Shown one piece after another: positions 34,011-42,246 of a stretch of DNA of 54,313 nucleotides; position 1 is the stretch's first letter; every line of letters starts with the position of its first letter. Position numbers and translations under genes: made by a program. The stretch covers positions 1 to 54,313 of the forward strand of contig CAJOFE010000007.1 of assembly GCA_905233825.1 (NCBI GenBank), written 5' to 3'. Origin of the DNA: an uncultured Prevotella sp. (GTDB lineage Bacteria; Bacteroidota; Bacteroidia; Bacteroidales; Bacteroidaceae). The notes beneath the pieces are model-generated. The model worked only from the letters and a program-made list of their open reading frames with translations. It did no database searches and was not told where the DNA came from.

Positions 34011-35110
34011 GCAAATACAGGTTTTTTATCTCTACTATTCCAATAATACAAACAGTCTGTTTTCCTAAGATCACGAATCCATTTAAAGAATGAAATCTTT
34101 CTTGTCAATACAAAATCCTTAAAATCTTTAACTTCTACCAATGCTGTAAAAGGAGTTTTCTTTATGCCATCTTCTGAAATACGTATTTCACCCTCTAATG
34201 TAGCTTTTGCCCACTCGTATGGCATATTTACGCCTCCATAAGTAAAGGCATAACTCCACGTCGAATTTCTGAAATTCACCTCAAGGAAATATAGTTCGTC
34301 ATTCTTGTCAATGAGATACTCCACAGAAAAGATGCCGTTGAATTGAGCCTTTTCAAGAATTCTACATACTTGTTTATATACTATCTCATTATTAAAAGGA
34401 GTGAGTTCCATATAATTCCCATACATACCAGGAGCTACCCTCAGATAGGTTGTCTGAAAAGGAATACAAACATCTTTTCCATGATTAATGCAGAACCCAT
34501 CTAAACAGAGTTCATTCTTTTTCTCAATAAACTCCTCAACCAGCAGGTCTTCACTTTCAATCGTCTCGTAAGCCTCAATCAATTCTTGTTCTGAATAGCA
34601 AATACGAACATCATTTTTCCATCCCCCTACAGCAGACACTTTTGCCTTTGTAATGACAGGATATCTCAACGAAGTTGGTAATTCACCACGCTTTACGATT
34701 TCTGTCTTTGGAATTTTGCAACCACATTCAACAGCAAGTTGACTGATTGCATCTTTATCCATATATCGAGAGACAATGCCTGCTTGGCCACCATCGAAGA
34801 AATAAAAATGGTTCTTCAATTCTTCATAATGACTGTCTAAACACATTTCTACATAATCATCGCAAGAATATAGAAATGGTTTTAACTCCTCTTTTCCATA
34901 TAATTGTTGTAGGATACGATATCCTTCGTCTACGTCATCAACTATATGTACTTTTGAGGCATATCTACTATTTGGCACTAAACTTGGGTCTTTTACAAGT
35001 GTCTTATGAAGAATGACAATTGGAGATATTCCTTTCTCGCCCAAGCTTCTAACAACGCCAAGAGCATTGTAATGGTCATAACCAAATATTATAAACTTAT
35101 GACTTCTCAT
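33956..35110 (-). CDS. ATP-grasp ligase
   Basis: About 384 residues from ATG 35110 (MRSHKFIIFGYDHYNALGVV). YPVITKAKVSAVGGWKNDVRIC and DLLVEEFIEKKNELCLDGF are the ATP-binding lysines and the glycine-rich loop region. LYFLEVNFRNSTWSYAFTYGG supplies the Mg-binding Glu and Asn of the fold. ATP-grasp enzymes form an acyl phosphate from a carboxylate and join it to an amine. The gene overlaps the BCCT transporter gene by 55 bp, an unusually long overlap that implies tight co-expression. A joint job (import a betaine-like carboxylate, then ligate it to an amino sugar) is an inference. Confidence 0.82.
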   Translation of the reverse strand: MRSHKFIIFGYDHYNALGVVRSLGEKGISPIVILHKTLVKDPSLVPNSRYASKVHIVDDVDEGYRILQQLYGKEELKPFLYSCDDYVEMCLDSHYEELKNHFYFFDGGQAGIVSRYMDKDAISQLAVECGCKIPKTEIVKRGELPTSLRYPVITKAKVSAVGGWKNDVRICYSEQELIEAYETIESEDLLVEEFIEKKNELCLDGFCINHGKDVCIPFQTTYLRVAPGMYGNYMELTPFNNEIVYKQVCRILEKAQFNGIFSVEYLIDKNDELYFLEVNFRNSTWSYAFTYGGVNMPYEWAKATLEGEIRISEDGIKKTPFTALVEVKDFKDFVLTRKISFFKWIRDLRKTDCLYYWNSRDKKPVFAWIGHLIIRKTKSLFGLC

Positions 35111-35141
35111 TATCAACTTCAATATTGTTTACTTAACATTG

Positions 35142-35963
35142 CTATTTCAAAGAAACACGACAGACAAGAGGATAATGATCACTCAAGTTTGTTCTGACAA
35201 TTCTAACGTCACTAATAACAAGTCCCTTTACAACTATATTGTCAAGCGCATAAGCCTTCACTGGAAACGTTTTTAGCGAGCCATTATTACCTATGGTATA
35301 GCCGCCATTCTTGAACAAGGAAAAATCCTGTGTATTCCAATCGCCACACATGATTACTCTTTCTTCGTCCCTGTATCTATTTAATAATTCAGAAATCTGA
35401 GACTGGCTAACAGCATTAGCACTGCTCGTGGTATGTGCACACACCAATTTTATCTTTATATTACCAATGTACAGATCACTTTCCAAATAGTAATAGTTTT
35501 CTGCCCTCGGCATCTTTTCTGCAATAGTCTTACTAATTTCGAACTTCCTTTGCTTTACCCTTTTTAATTTGAGTCTACTAAATATAGAATTACAGCTATA
35601 GCCAAGAAGCGGGCCAATTTCAGAATAATCATAGTCGCCAAAGAACAAGTCTTTTGTTATCTGATCTTTCTTATTCCTATCAGAGAAGAAAATTTCGCTA
35701 TACTCATTGAGGCAAAGAACATCGGCATTTATTGAATCTTCGAGAACCTTTTTTAGCTCATCATAATTTGCTCTATAAGTTGAACTGTTAATCGTAGAAC
35801 AAGTTTTCTCCCCTTTAGAGAAATGACCAATATTCCATGTGGCAATTGTATAACTCTTCTTTTCGATGTTTTCTGCCCAAGCAGAACAATGGATTGAGGA
35901 TAAAAATAAAATAAAGGAGAATAAGCCGAATCGTTTTAAGATATCTGATATATTTTTCGACAT
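35142..35963 (-). CDS. exported endonuclease/exonuclease/phosphatase-fold hydrolase
   Basis: A 273-residue protein with a signal peptide (hydrophobic FGLFSFILFLSSIHCSAWA, cut near residue 30). All EEP-family motifs are visible in order: TWNIG (Asn), CLNEYSE (Glu metal ligand), CAHTTSS (a His in the position of the usual one), CGDWNTQD (Asp and Asn) and LSDHYPL (the SDH catalytic pair). The fold cuts phosphodiester or phosphomonoester bonds in nucleic acids, phosphoinositides or sphingomyelin. An exported member amid two LicD genes could trim or remodel phosphodiester substituents on the polymer, an uncommon arrangement. Confidence 0.82.
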   Translation of the reverse strand: MSKNISDILKRFGLFSFILFLSSIHCSAWAENIEKKSYTIATWNIGHFSKGEKTCSTINSSTYRANYDELKKVLEDSINADVLCLNEYSEIFFSDRNKKDQITKDLFFGDYDYSEIGPLLGYSCNSIFSRLKLKRVKQRKFEISKTIAEKMPRAENYYYLESDLYIGNIKIKLVCAHTTSSANAVSQSQISELLNRYRDEERVIMCGDWNTQDFSLFKNGGYTIGNNGSLKTFPVKAYALDNIVVKGLVISDVRIVRTNLSDHYPLVCRVSLK

Positions 35964-35977
35964 AAAGACAATAGATA

Positions 35978-36799
35978 TTATAGCCTATAATATGTTTGAG
36001 TAACCTCTGGAGGAATAATGCGCTTTTCTTCTGGTGGTAACTCCATATAATTACCGTAATAATGCTTCAAGAATTCATCATATCCATTTATCACGTTAAA
36101 CTCCATATCGCAGAATTGCATCTTTATACGCGATTCGTAATAAGCTTTAGGGTTATGCTCCTTTTCAGGATAATCCATGATACATAACTGACCACAAAAA
36201 TCAGCACTGTCATAATCATAACTCTTTAACAATTGAATATGTTGATTCACCAGTTTTCTAATATCATATCTGTAATATAGAACCCTTTTAACTAAGCAAG
36301 CCACTAAATTTCTAAAAGAATAAGTATCGGATAACTTAAGATACCTACCAGTACGTAACCTATCAGCACGCTTCTTTATCTTCCGAATTTTCTCCACATG
36401 ACTTAAAAACTCCGTTTCGTCAGAAGGCAAACCATCAACAGGGAAAATATCAATCCACAATCCTGTTGGACTGGTTGTCCAAGGACGATTTGTCTTTACT
36501 AAAGTGTGTTCATTATCACATACTCTTGCAAAAGGTTGAAAATTATCATAATCACCAGGCTTGTATAACTTATATCCATGAGATGACTTGTATTCTGAAC
36601 AAAAACGTTCAAAATCAGGTCGAGGAATAATAATATCCAAGTCATCATCCCAGGGAATGAAGCCTTTATGCCTACATGCTCCTATTAGAGTACCATAAGC
36701 CAACGAATATTTAATTTGATGCGCTTCACAAAAAACATGAACATCTTTTAAGATATCCAAGGACGCCTTTTGAACGTCCACCAACGTCATTTCTTTCAT
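35978..36799 (-). CDS. LicD-family phosphotransferase (first copy)
   Basis: About 273 residues from ATG 36799 (MKEMTLVDVQKASLDILKDV). [25 protein letters not shown] carries the D-D-D-L-D metal site, and WTTSPTGLWIDIFPVDGLP is the second conserved block of LicD. This copy keeps the full classic LicD layout up to IIPPEVTQTY, more so than the copy at 31089. It would place a phospho-alcohol group (choline, ethanolamine, glycerol or similar) from a CDP donor on the glycan. The exported EEP hydrolase gene follows 14 bp downstream. Confidence 0.9.
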   Translation of the reverse strand: MKEMTLVDVQKASLDILKDVHVFCEAHQIKYSLAYGTLIGACRHKGFIPWDDDLDIIIPRPDFERFCSEYKSSHGYKLYKPGDYDNFQPFARVCDNEHTLVKTNRPWTTSPTGLWIDIFPVDGLPSDETEFLSHVEKIRKIKKRADRLRTGRYLKLSDTYSFRNLVACLVKRVLYYRYDIRKLVNQHIQLLKSYDYDSADFCGQLCIMDYPEKEHNPKAYYESRIKMQFCDMEFNVINGYDEFLKHYYGNYMELPPEEKRIIPPEVTQTYYRL

Positions 36800-36859
36800 A
36801 CAAAACAAATAACAAGTTAAACAATACTACTTTATTCCGAAAATCTATCTTTTTTCATT

Positions 36860-37462
36860 TTAGTGGAACCAATATTTGAACTTATAATCTGGTTTCAAAA
36901 AAGTCTTACTAACAAACTTTGATAGTTTAAACATGAATTTCAAAAACCAGTCTGGAAATGGGCAACCATCTTCCCATTTCACCATCGTAACAGAATAATA
37001 ATCAGCACCCTTTCCTGTTGGTTGGAATTGAACAAGCTTAAATCCAAATTTTAGATTTATTTTTATGACAGTTTTATTGTCCTCTGCGGTTGTGAAGAAT
37101 TTCTTTTTTATACCCGTCTTATTTGCTTCATCCCATTTTATTTTTCTTAATCCTAAATAAACGTCAGTTCCACGATAATCTGGCAATATTCCATCATAAC
37201 AGAAACAAATCACACTTCCATTCAAGCACCAACTCCTTACTTTAGAAATTACGTAACTTGCCGTCCCTACCACTTTATTATTATGTAATGCTACAAAACA
37301 ATGTCCATCTTCTAACTTTCTTTCAAGTACTTCTGGAGTAACGTCAGAAAACAACATGTGAAACCCCTGTTTGTCGTTAACAACATTGGCTTTACGGATG
37401 CACTCACATACTTCCTCCCATGAAACCCATTCGGGTTTTTCCATAAATTGTATCTCGCTCAT
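36860..37462 (-). CDS. GNAT-fold acyltransferase
   Basis: A 200-residue protein from ATG 37462 (MSEIQFMEKPEWVSWEEV); the reading frame extends upstream into the KASIII gene, but that extension is unlikely to be translated. HCFVALHNNKVVGTASYVI, GILPDYRGTDVYLGLRKI (the acyl-CoA/ACP phosphate loop) and TTAEDNKTVIKINLKFGFKLVQF follow the GNAT order. Lying directly after the KASIII gene (8 bp), it is a reasonable candidate for moving the acyl chain built by the ACP module onto an amino sugar. The basic C-terminal tail (KPDYKFKYWFH) may touch the membrane. Confidence 0.7.
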   Translation of the reverse strand: MSEIQFMEKPEWVSWEEVCECIRKANVVNDKQGFHMLFSDVTPEVLERKLEDGHCFVALHNNKVVGTASYVISKVRSWCLNGSVICFCYDGILPDYRGTDVYLGLRKIKWDEANKTGIKKKFFTTAEDNKTVIKINLKFGFKLVQFQPTGKGADYYSVTMVKWEDGCPFPDWFLKFMFKLSKFVSKTFLKPDYKFKYWFH

Positions 37463-37470
37463 GGTCTTGT

Positions 37471-38529
37471 TTATAAAGCTATTAAATCCGTTACAACCAT
37501 CGGCTTGGTCTTTAGCAGCATCGTTCCCCAACTAAGACCAAGACCAAAGGACGAACCCAATATAGTTGTCTCTTCCTTCCTCAGTTTTTCTGCAATTCTT
37601 GTCACCATCAAAGAGGGAATAGAGGCACCACCAAGATTACCAAACTCCTCCAAATTATAAGGCACCTTCTCCAAAGGTAGCTTCAACTTCTTCACCACAC
37701 GATCCACTATCATCTTGTTGGCTTGATGAATCAGGAAGTAGTCAATATCCGTATTACGATCTATGTTGTAGTCTGCCAAGAACTGCTCCACCGACTTCGG
37801 GGGACGACTGATAGCAAATGAGAAGACGTTCATACCATTAATCATCGTATGATAGGGAGCCCGAATAATACCATTACCAAAATCCTCATATTCAAAGCTC
37901 TTTGGGGTAGCAGGATGACGGAAACCTCCATGCGGAGTCATCAAGGCATCGCCACCTTTTCCTAACGTATGGAAATCGATAATGATAGCATTGGCCGTTT
38001 TCTCATATTCCAATGCCAGAGCCGTACCGCCATCACCAAATAACGGTACACGGCTCTTATCCTTCATGGAGCCCATACGCAAAGCAGTATCACCTACGAG
38101 CAACAAAGCGCGCCTAATCTGACCTGTGGTTAACAGGTTGCCTGCCACCGTGATAGCATACATACAGCCACAACATCCCATCGGAATATCTACACAGAAG
38201 CAGTCTTCACTCAATCCCATGCGATCCTGTAACAGGCAGGAAGTCGGAGGGGTGCGGTAGTCACCTGTCACCGATTCAAAAACCAGCGCATCGATGCTCT
38301 CTTTTTCCCATCCGAGTTCTTCCAACAGTTTTTCTCCTGCTGCCTGACACATATCTGAGGCACACATCGTATCGGGAGCGATATGACGGGACTTGATACC
38401 AACGGTCTTGTCAAAGACTTCGGCCTCCTCTGGTGTAAACAGATCTATCTCAGCCGTTTTCACCGTGTGCTCTGGCACAGCCATTGACACACCAGCGATA
38501 TTGACGTTCTTAATCTCCCAACGAGCCAT
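37471..38529 (-). CDS. KASIII (FabH)-like beta-ketoacyl synthase
   Basis: A 352-residue thiolase-fold enzyme with the KASIII triad: Cys119 in DIPMGCCGCMYA (aligning with the FabH DVSAACAG segment), His in FLIHQANKMI and Asn in EFGNLGGASIPS. The Cys region is richer in cysteine than housekeeping FabH, indicating a divergent, pathway-specific member. It would condense an acyl-CoA or acyl-ACP starter with malonyl-ACP. With two ACPs, an acyl-activating ligase and two ketoreductases beside it, it probably builds a short 3-hydroxyacyl group for the polymer. Comparable FabH-like genes occur in the viosamine island that acylates Pseudomonas syringae flagellin glycan. Confidence 0.9.
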   Translation of the reverse strand: MARWEIKNVNIAGVSMAVPEHTVKTAEIDLFTPEEAEVFDKTVGIKSRHIAPDTMCASDMCQAAGEKLLEELGWEKESIDALVFESVTGDYRTPPTSCLLQDRMGLSEDCFCVDIPMGCCGCMYAITVAGNLLTTGQIRRALLLVGDTALRMGSMKDKSRVPLFGDGGTALALEYEKTANAIIIDFHTLGKGGDALMTPHGGFRHPATPKSFEYEDFGNGIIRAPYHTMINGMNVFSFAISRPPKSVEQFLADYNIDRNTDIDYFLIHQANKMIVDRVVKKLKLPLEKVPYNLEEFGNLGGASIPSLMVTRIAEKLRKEETTILGSSFGLGLSWGTMLLKTKPMVVTDLIAL

Positions 38530-38838
38530 ATTTCAGTTTATAGTTTATAGTTGAGAGTTTAGAGTTCAACCTCGTATTTGGCGAGGAGTTCCTTACCTTT
38601 GGCGTAGGAAGTCATCTCCATGATGTCTTCGGGATCGAACATGACGTCGAAAGCTTCTTCAAACTCGGCAATCAAACTCAGCTGATGAACAGAATCCCAT
38701 TCATCAACAGTATCCTTGCCATAGTTGTCATTTAACTCCTCGGCCTTCGCGCCGAACACATCAACAAATGCTTTGTTGTACTTTTCAATATTCTCCATTA
38801 TATTTTTGTTTATTGTTTACAGTTTATAGTTTAAAGAT
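38530..38838. repeat. heptamer-type repeats on both sides of the ACP gene
   Basis: On the minus strand, the spacer before the KASIII gene is a run of near-identical heptamers (AACTCTA, AACTCTC, AACTATA, AACTATA, AACTGAA), with the ACP stop codon inside the first unit. A similar run (TTTAAACTATAAACTGTAA) precedes the ACP start. Such slippage-prone tracts could alter spacing between translated genes. Confidence 0.5.
38559..38798 (-). CDS. acyl carrier protein (second copy)
   Basis: A 79-residue acidic four-helix protein. VDEWDSVHQLSLIAEFEEAFDVMF contains the DSV form of the phosphopantetheine site (Ser36), and the PEDIMEM turn follows as in other ACPs. The length is right for a free-standing carrier. 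It should carry the acyl chain activated by the neighbouring AMP ligase to the KASIII enzyme. It differs clearly from the other ACP of this locus (42246), so each may serve a separate enzyme. Heptamer repeats flank the gene. Confidence 0.92.
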   Translation of the reverse strand: MENIEKYNKAFVDVFGAKAEELNDNYGKDTVDEWDSVHQLSLIAEFEEAFDVMFDPEDIMEMTSYAKGKELLAKYEVEL

Positions 38839-40237
38839 GATTACTAAGTTGAGCATAAAGGGTTTTACCGGCTTCGTTTTTTGGAATCTCGGGGATGATA
38901 CGTACTTCAAAGGATGAAGCAACTAGTTTCAGGCGATTGACCAGTTCTTCCTTCACTTGATCTTTGTAGTTTTCATTCGTCAGATAAACGAACATCTTTT
39001 CGTCAGTACCGACACAGGCACACTCCAAACTGGGGAACTTACCCTTGACAATACGCTCACACTCATCCAAGCCGACACGCATGCCAAAAAGTTTCAGGAA
39101 ACGCCCCATCCTGCCAACGATATAATAACAGCCATCTTCATCGAAATAGGCTAAATCGCCAGTACGAATAAATCCGTGGCGTTCGTCACCTAATAACAAG
39201 TCTTCACGCTTTCGAGCATAGCCCATCGTCACATTCTTGCCACTATAGCACATCTCACCTTCTGTGTTAGGCGTGGTAATGGGATTTCCATCCATATCGA
39301 TTAGTGAGAGTTTGGCATTAGGTACCGCAATACCGATACTGCCTACTTTCTCTATTGCCCATTTAGGTGGCAACCATGCCATACGGGCCGTACACTCCGA
39401 CTGACCATAGGTGGCAATCCACTGCTTGCCATTGTCACGACAGAATTTAGCAAACTTCAGATTCAGTTCTTTAGGCATTCGCCCCCCACCCTGTGTCAAC
39501 AAGGTCAGGTCGGGCAAATCCATTCGGAAGAAACGCATCAGGTTCAGAATCTCAAAACTATAGGGCACGCCCGTAAAGCTTGTTGCACGCTCATCTTTGA
39601 TGAACTTCCAGAAGTTACGGTCGGTCATGCTGAGGTTCGTGATAAGCACTGTGGCACCTACAAAGAAATGACTGAACACCATCGATAGACCCATCGTATA
39701 GTACAACGGGAGTACCATCAGCGGACGGTCTTTCTCTGTCAGTTTGAAGAATGTCGAGATATTGAGAGCTGCAGCTTCAATATTCTCATATTGATGGCGG
39801 ACTAACTTCGGACTACCTGTTGATCCTGATGTCGGCAACAGATGCGACAGTTCATCATTCATCGGGCAAGCCTCATGGCCAGTTCTCATTAAAGTATAGC
39901 CATAACAGGTGATGATAGCCTCATATTCGAAGCGGTTAGCCATACCTTCTGGCACACAAATGAAAGGTGGCTGATAACGTTCATACAGACTTTCATACAA
40001 TCCTTCATCCAAATGGGCATTCAGAATCAACGGCACATTGCCCGCACAGATATTGCCAATCGTCCAAGCAATCCCACCAACATTATTCTCCACCAATAGG
40101 AAGAATAGTGAGCGTGCAGGCATCAGGTGCTCAACCTTCTCAGCAAAGTCTCGCAACTCACCATACGTCAGTTGCTGTCCCTGTGAGTCAATCGCCGCAA
40201 GAGCCTCCCCCTTCCACTTCTCTAAATTCAGTATCAT
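38831..40237 (-). CDS. AMP-forming acyl-activating ligase (ANL superfamily)
   Basis: About 468 residues from ATG 40237 (MILNLEKWKG). LLPTSGSTGSPKLVRH is the phosphate-binding P-loop, ATYGQSECTARMAWLP the A5 motif (Glu), FIRTGDLAYFDEDGCYYIVGR the A7/A8 hinge region and KNEAGKTLY the final catalytic Lys. ANL ligases adenylate a carboxylic acid and load it onto CoA or an ACP. With an ACP gene 32 bp downstream, loading that carrier is likely. It is shorter than typical acyl-CoA synthetases, in the size range of ACP-loading stand-alone enzymes. Confidence 0.9.
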   Translation of the reverse strand: MILNLEKWKGEALAAIDSQGQQLTYGELRDFAEKVEHLMPARSLFFLLVENNVGGIAWTIGNICAGNVPLILNAHLDEGLYESLYERYQPPFICVPEGMANRFEYEAIITCYGYTLMRTGHEACPMNDELSHLLPTSGSTGSPKLVRHQYENIEAAALNISTFFKLTEKDRPLMVLPLYYTMGLSMVFSHFFVGATVLITNLSMTDRNFWKFIKDERATSFTGVPYSFEILNLMRFFRMDLPDLTLLTQGGGRMPKELNLKFAKFCRDNGKQWIATYGQSECTARMAWLPPKWAIEKVGSIGIAVPNAKLSLIDMDGNPITTPNTEGEMCYSGKNVTMGYARKREDLLLGDERHGFIRTGDLAYFDEDGCYYIVGRMGRFLKLFGMRVGLDECERIVKGKFPSLECACVGTDEKMFVYLTNENYKDQVKEELVNRLKLVASSFEVRIIPEIPKNEAGKTLYAQLSNHL

Positions 40238-40272
40238 TTTGTTTCTCGCACTGAAACGCAATTTATTATTCT

Positions 40273-40300
40273 CACACAGAAAACACAGAAGACACAGAAA
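40273..40300. repeat. left inverted-repeat arm of the GxxExxY cassette
   Basis: CACACAGAAAACACAGAA and following bases. The first 25 bases match the reverse complement of 40686-40710 at 23 positions. The arm abuts the stop codon of the GxxExxY gene. Confidence 0.7.
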
Positions 40301-40672
40301 TTAATTAGCCACGCAATATATAGATTTAAGAATATCGTCGGTATTGAAATTGACTAGGATACCTAATCTTTTGTCAAGCAATCTTAGATAGGTTAATAAC
40401 TGTTTGCCATAAACCTTCTTCATTTCCTCAACCGATTTCAGTTCTATAATAACCGCACCCTCAACTAATATATCTAATCGCAGCTCCGTTTTTAACACAA
40501 TTCCTTTATAAATAACAGGAACTTGTTTCTGACGTTCTACCTTTAAACCTCTTTGTTCCAATTCAAAACACAGAGCTTCCTCATATACCGACTCCAACAA
40601 ACCTGGTCTTAATGTTTTATATACGTCGTATATTGCACCACGAATCTGATATGATATCTCATTATTTGTCAT
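40301..40672 (-). CDS. GxxExxY family protein
   Basis: A 123-residue protein. GLLESVYEEAL holds the name-giving G-x-x-E-x-x-Y motif. ELRLDILVEGAVIIELKSVEEM contains the D-x-n-E-x-K arrangement of the PD-(D/E)XK nuclease fold, and the ending (LGILVNFNTDDIL) is standard for the family. Function is unknown; nucleic-acid cleavage or binding is suggested by the fold. It has no evident link to polymer synthesis. It sits exactly between inverted repeats made of CACAGAAA units that begin next to its own stop and end against the stop codon of the SDR gene, so it looks like an inserted cassette. Confidence 0.88.
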   Translation of the reverse strand: MTNNEISYQIRGAIYDVYKTLRPGLLESVYEEALCFELEQRGLKVERQKQVPVIYKGIVLKTELRLDILVEGAVIIELKSVEEMKKVYGKQLLTYLRLLDKRLGILVNFNTDDILKSIYCVAN

Positions 40673-40685
40673 GGGCCTGTACTAT

Positions 40686-40710
40686 CTGTGTTTTCTGTGC
40701 TTTCTGTGTG
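40686..40710. repeat. right inverted-repeat arm of the GxxExxY cassette
   Basis: CTGTGTTTTCTGTGCTTTCT and following bases, the inverted partner of 40273-40297 (23 of 25 bases). It ends one base before the stop codon of the neighbouring reductase gene at 40712. Confidence 0.7.
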
Positions 40711-40711
40711 A

Positions 40712-41470
40712 CTAAATCGAGGCACAGCCATTGACTCCGAGTATCTCACCTGAAATATAACTTGCCCTGTCGGATGCCAAAAACGCACAGGCATTTGCCA
40801 CATCCTCCGGAGTACCAAGGCGTCCTAATCCGATTCGTGAAATACGCTGGTCAATCTTTGCACCATCACTCTCATAGAGTTCAGCAAAACGTTCTGTCTT
40901 CACGATGCCTGGTGCTACCGCATTCACACGAATACCCTGCGGTGCTAACTCTTTTGCTGCCGACTTCGTAAATGATATGATGGCACCTTTCGTGGCAGAA
41001 TAGGCAGACTGTCCGGGTGATCCTAACACAGCTGTTACAGAAGCGATGTTCACAATGGAACCACCACCTGTACGTGCCATCAGACGAGAACAGAGCTGTA
41101 CCAATTCAATGACTGCTATCACATTGATGCGGAACATCAGTTCCGTCTCCTGTCGCACAATCATGCCAATCTTCTTGTTAAACACCACACCAGCATTGTT
41201 CACCAAGGCATCAATCCTTTTCTCAGCCTTAAAAATGGCCATAAAACTATTCTTGACAGCTGCTGCATCCGACACATCGAAATACATCGGGATGACACGG
41301 GTGTTATTTCTTTCAGCGCACTCCTTTGACCACTCATCCATCGAGCCTTCACGCAAGTCACAAGCATAGACAATGGCGCCATCGACAGCAAACTGTTCTG
41401 CGATACCCTTGCCTATACCTTGCGCAGCACCCGTAATGATACACACTTTATCCTCTAATAATCTTCCCAT
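40712..41470 (-). CDS. short-chain dehydrogenase, FabG-like ketoreductase (second copy)
   Basis: A 252-residue classical SDR. CIITGAAQGIGKGIAEQF is the NAD(P) loop (TGxxxGIG), LVNNAGVV the structural NNAG, SIVNIASVTA the catalytic Ser and SAYSATKGAIISFTKS the Tyr-x-x-x-Lys. NGCASI forms the C-terminus near the oligomer interface. FabG-type enzymes reduce 3-ketoacyl-ACP to 3-hydroxyacyl-ACP. Here this fits a module with KASIII and ACPs. Two such reductases side by side suggest two reduction steps or a heteromeric pair. Confidence 0.9.
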   Translation of the reverse strand: MGRLLEDKVCIITGAAQGIGKGIAEQFAVDGAIVYACDLREGSMDEWSKECAERNNTRVIPMYFDVSDAAAVKNSFMAIFKAEKRIDALVNNAGVVFNKKIGMIVRQETELMFRINVIAVIELVQLCSRLMARTGGGSIVNIASVTAVLGSPGQSAYSATKGAIISFTKSAAKELAPQGIRVNAVAPGIVKTERFAELYESDGAKIDQRISRIGLGRLGTPEDVANACAFLASDRASYISGEILGVNGCASI

Positions 41471-41490
41471 TAACTTTATTCTGAATTATG

Positions 41491-42246
41491 TTAATAGAGT
41501 GTTTTACCTCCATCTATAATTAATGAATGACCTGTGACAAAAGAAGAAGCATCAGATAGCAAATATACAATACCCAATGCAACCTCACGAGGCTCTCCAT
41601 AACGTTTCATCGGATAGGTCTGCATGTCTTTCTGACGATCCTCCTCAGAATACGTCCCAGTTTTAACCAATCCTGTATTGATCATACCAGGATTAACACT
41701 ATTGCAACGAATGCCACTCATAGCTGACTCCAATGCCACATTCTTCATAAACACCTGCAGGGCGCCTTTGGACGATCCATACATCGCATTCCCGAACGCA
41801 GTGGTATAAACGCCACCTATTGATACGGTGAAAACGATGGAAGAGTTCTTTGAGAATTTCTTCTTTCGCAACAGTCGTTGGGTCAAAAACATCGGTGCCA
41901 TTGCATTGACAGACATGATACGACCTAAATCTTCACGATTAATGAATTTTACCGGAGCAGGTTTAGTTACCCCGGCATTGCTGACAAAGCCATCAAGTTT
42001 TTCTATCTCACCGACCAGTTTATCTAACTCTTCATCAGCAGTAAGATTGGCAACCACATAGCGATGAGCTTCCTGATTGTCCAATTGATCAAGAGTTTCT
42101 TTCAGACCATCTTCATTGATGTCTGTCAGTATGAGGTGAGCGCCAAGTTTAGAACACTCAATTGCTGTTGCTCTACCTATACCACCAGCAGCTCCAGTTA
42201 TCAGAATAACCTTTCCTTCAAGGGAAAATGGATTATATCCTTCCAT
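41491..42246 (-). CDS. short-chain dehydrogenase, FabG-like ketoreductase (first copy)
   Basis: A 251-residue SDR. VILITGAAGGIGRATAIEC binds the dinucleotide, FVSNAGVT replaces the usual NNAG by SNAG, SSIVFTVSIGG provides the Ser, and AMYGSSKGALQVFMKN the Tyr-x-x-x-Lys. SFVTGHSLIIDGGKTLY is the usual C-terminus. The start codon overlaps the stop of the upstream ACP gene (TAATG), implying coupled translation with the carrier it would act on. It is about as distant from the second copy as separate SDR subfamilies, so a recent duplication is unlikely. Confidence 0.9.
   Translation of the reverse strand: MEGYNPFSLEGKVILITGAAGGIGRATAIECSKLGAHLILTDINEDGLKETLDQLDNQEAHRYVVANLTADEELDKLVGEIEKLDGFVSNAGVTKPAPVKFINREDLGRIMSVNAMAPMFLTQRLLRKKKFSKNSSIVFTVSIGGVYTTAFGNAMYGSSKGALQVFMKNVALESAMSGIRCNSVNPGMINTGLVKTGTYSEEDRQKDMQTYPMKRYGEPREVALGIVYLLSDASSFVTGHSLIIDGGKTLY

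Noticed and set aside
28673..36799. Classical phosphocholine (lic) pathway
   Set aside because: LicD and a BCCT carrier are present, but there is no LicA choline kinase or LicC-type cytidylyltransferase in view, so choline decoration cannot be claimed.
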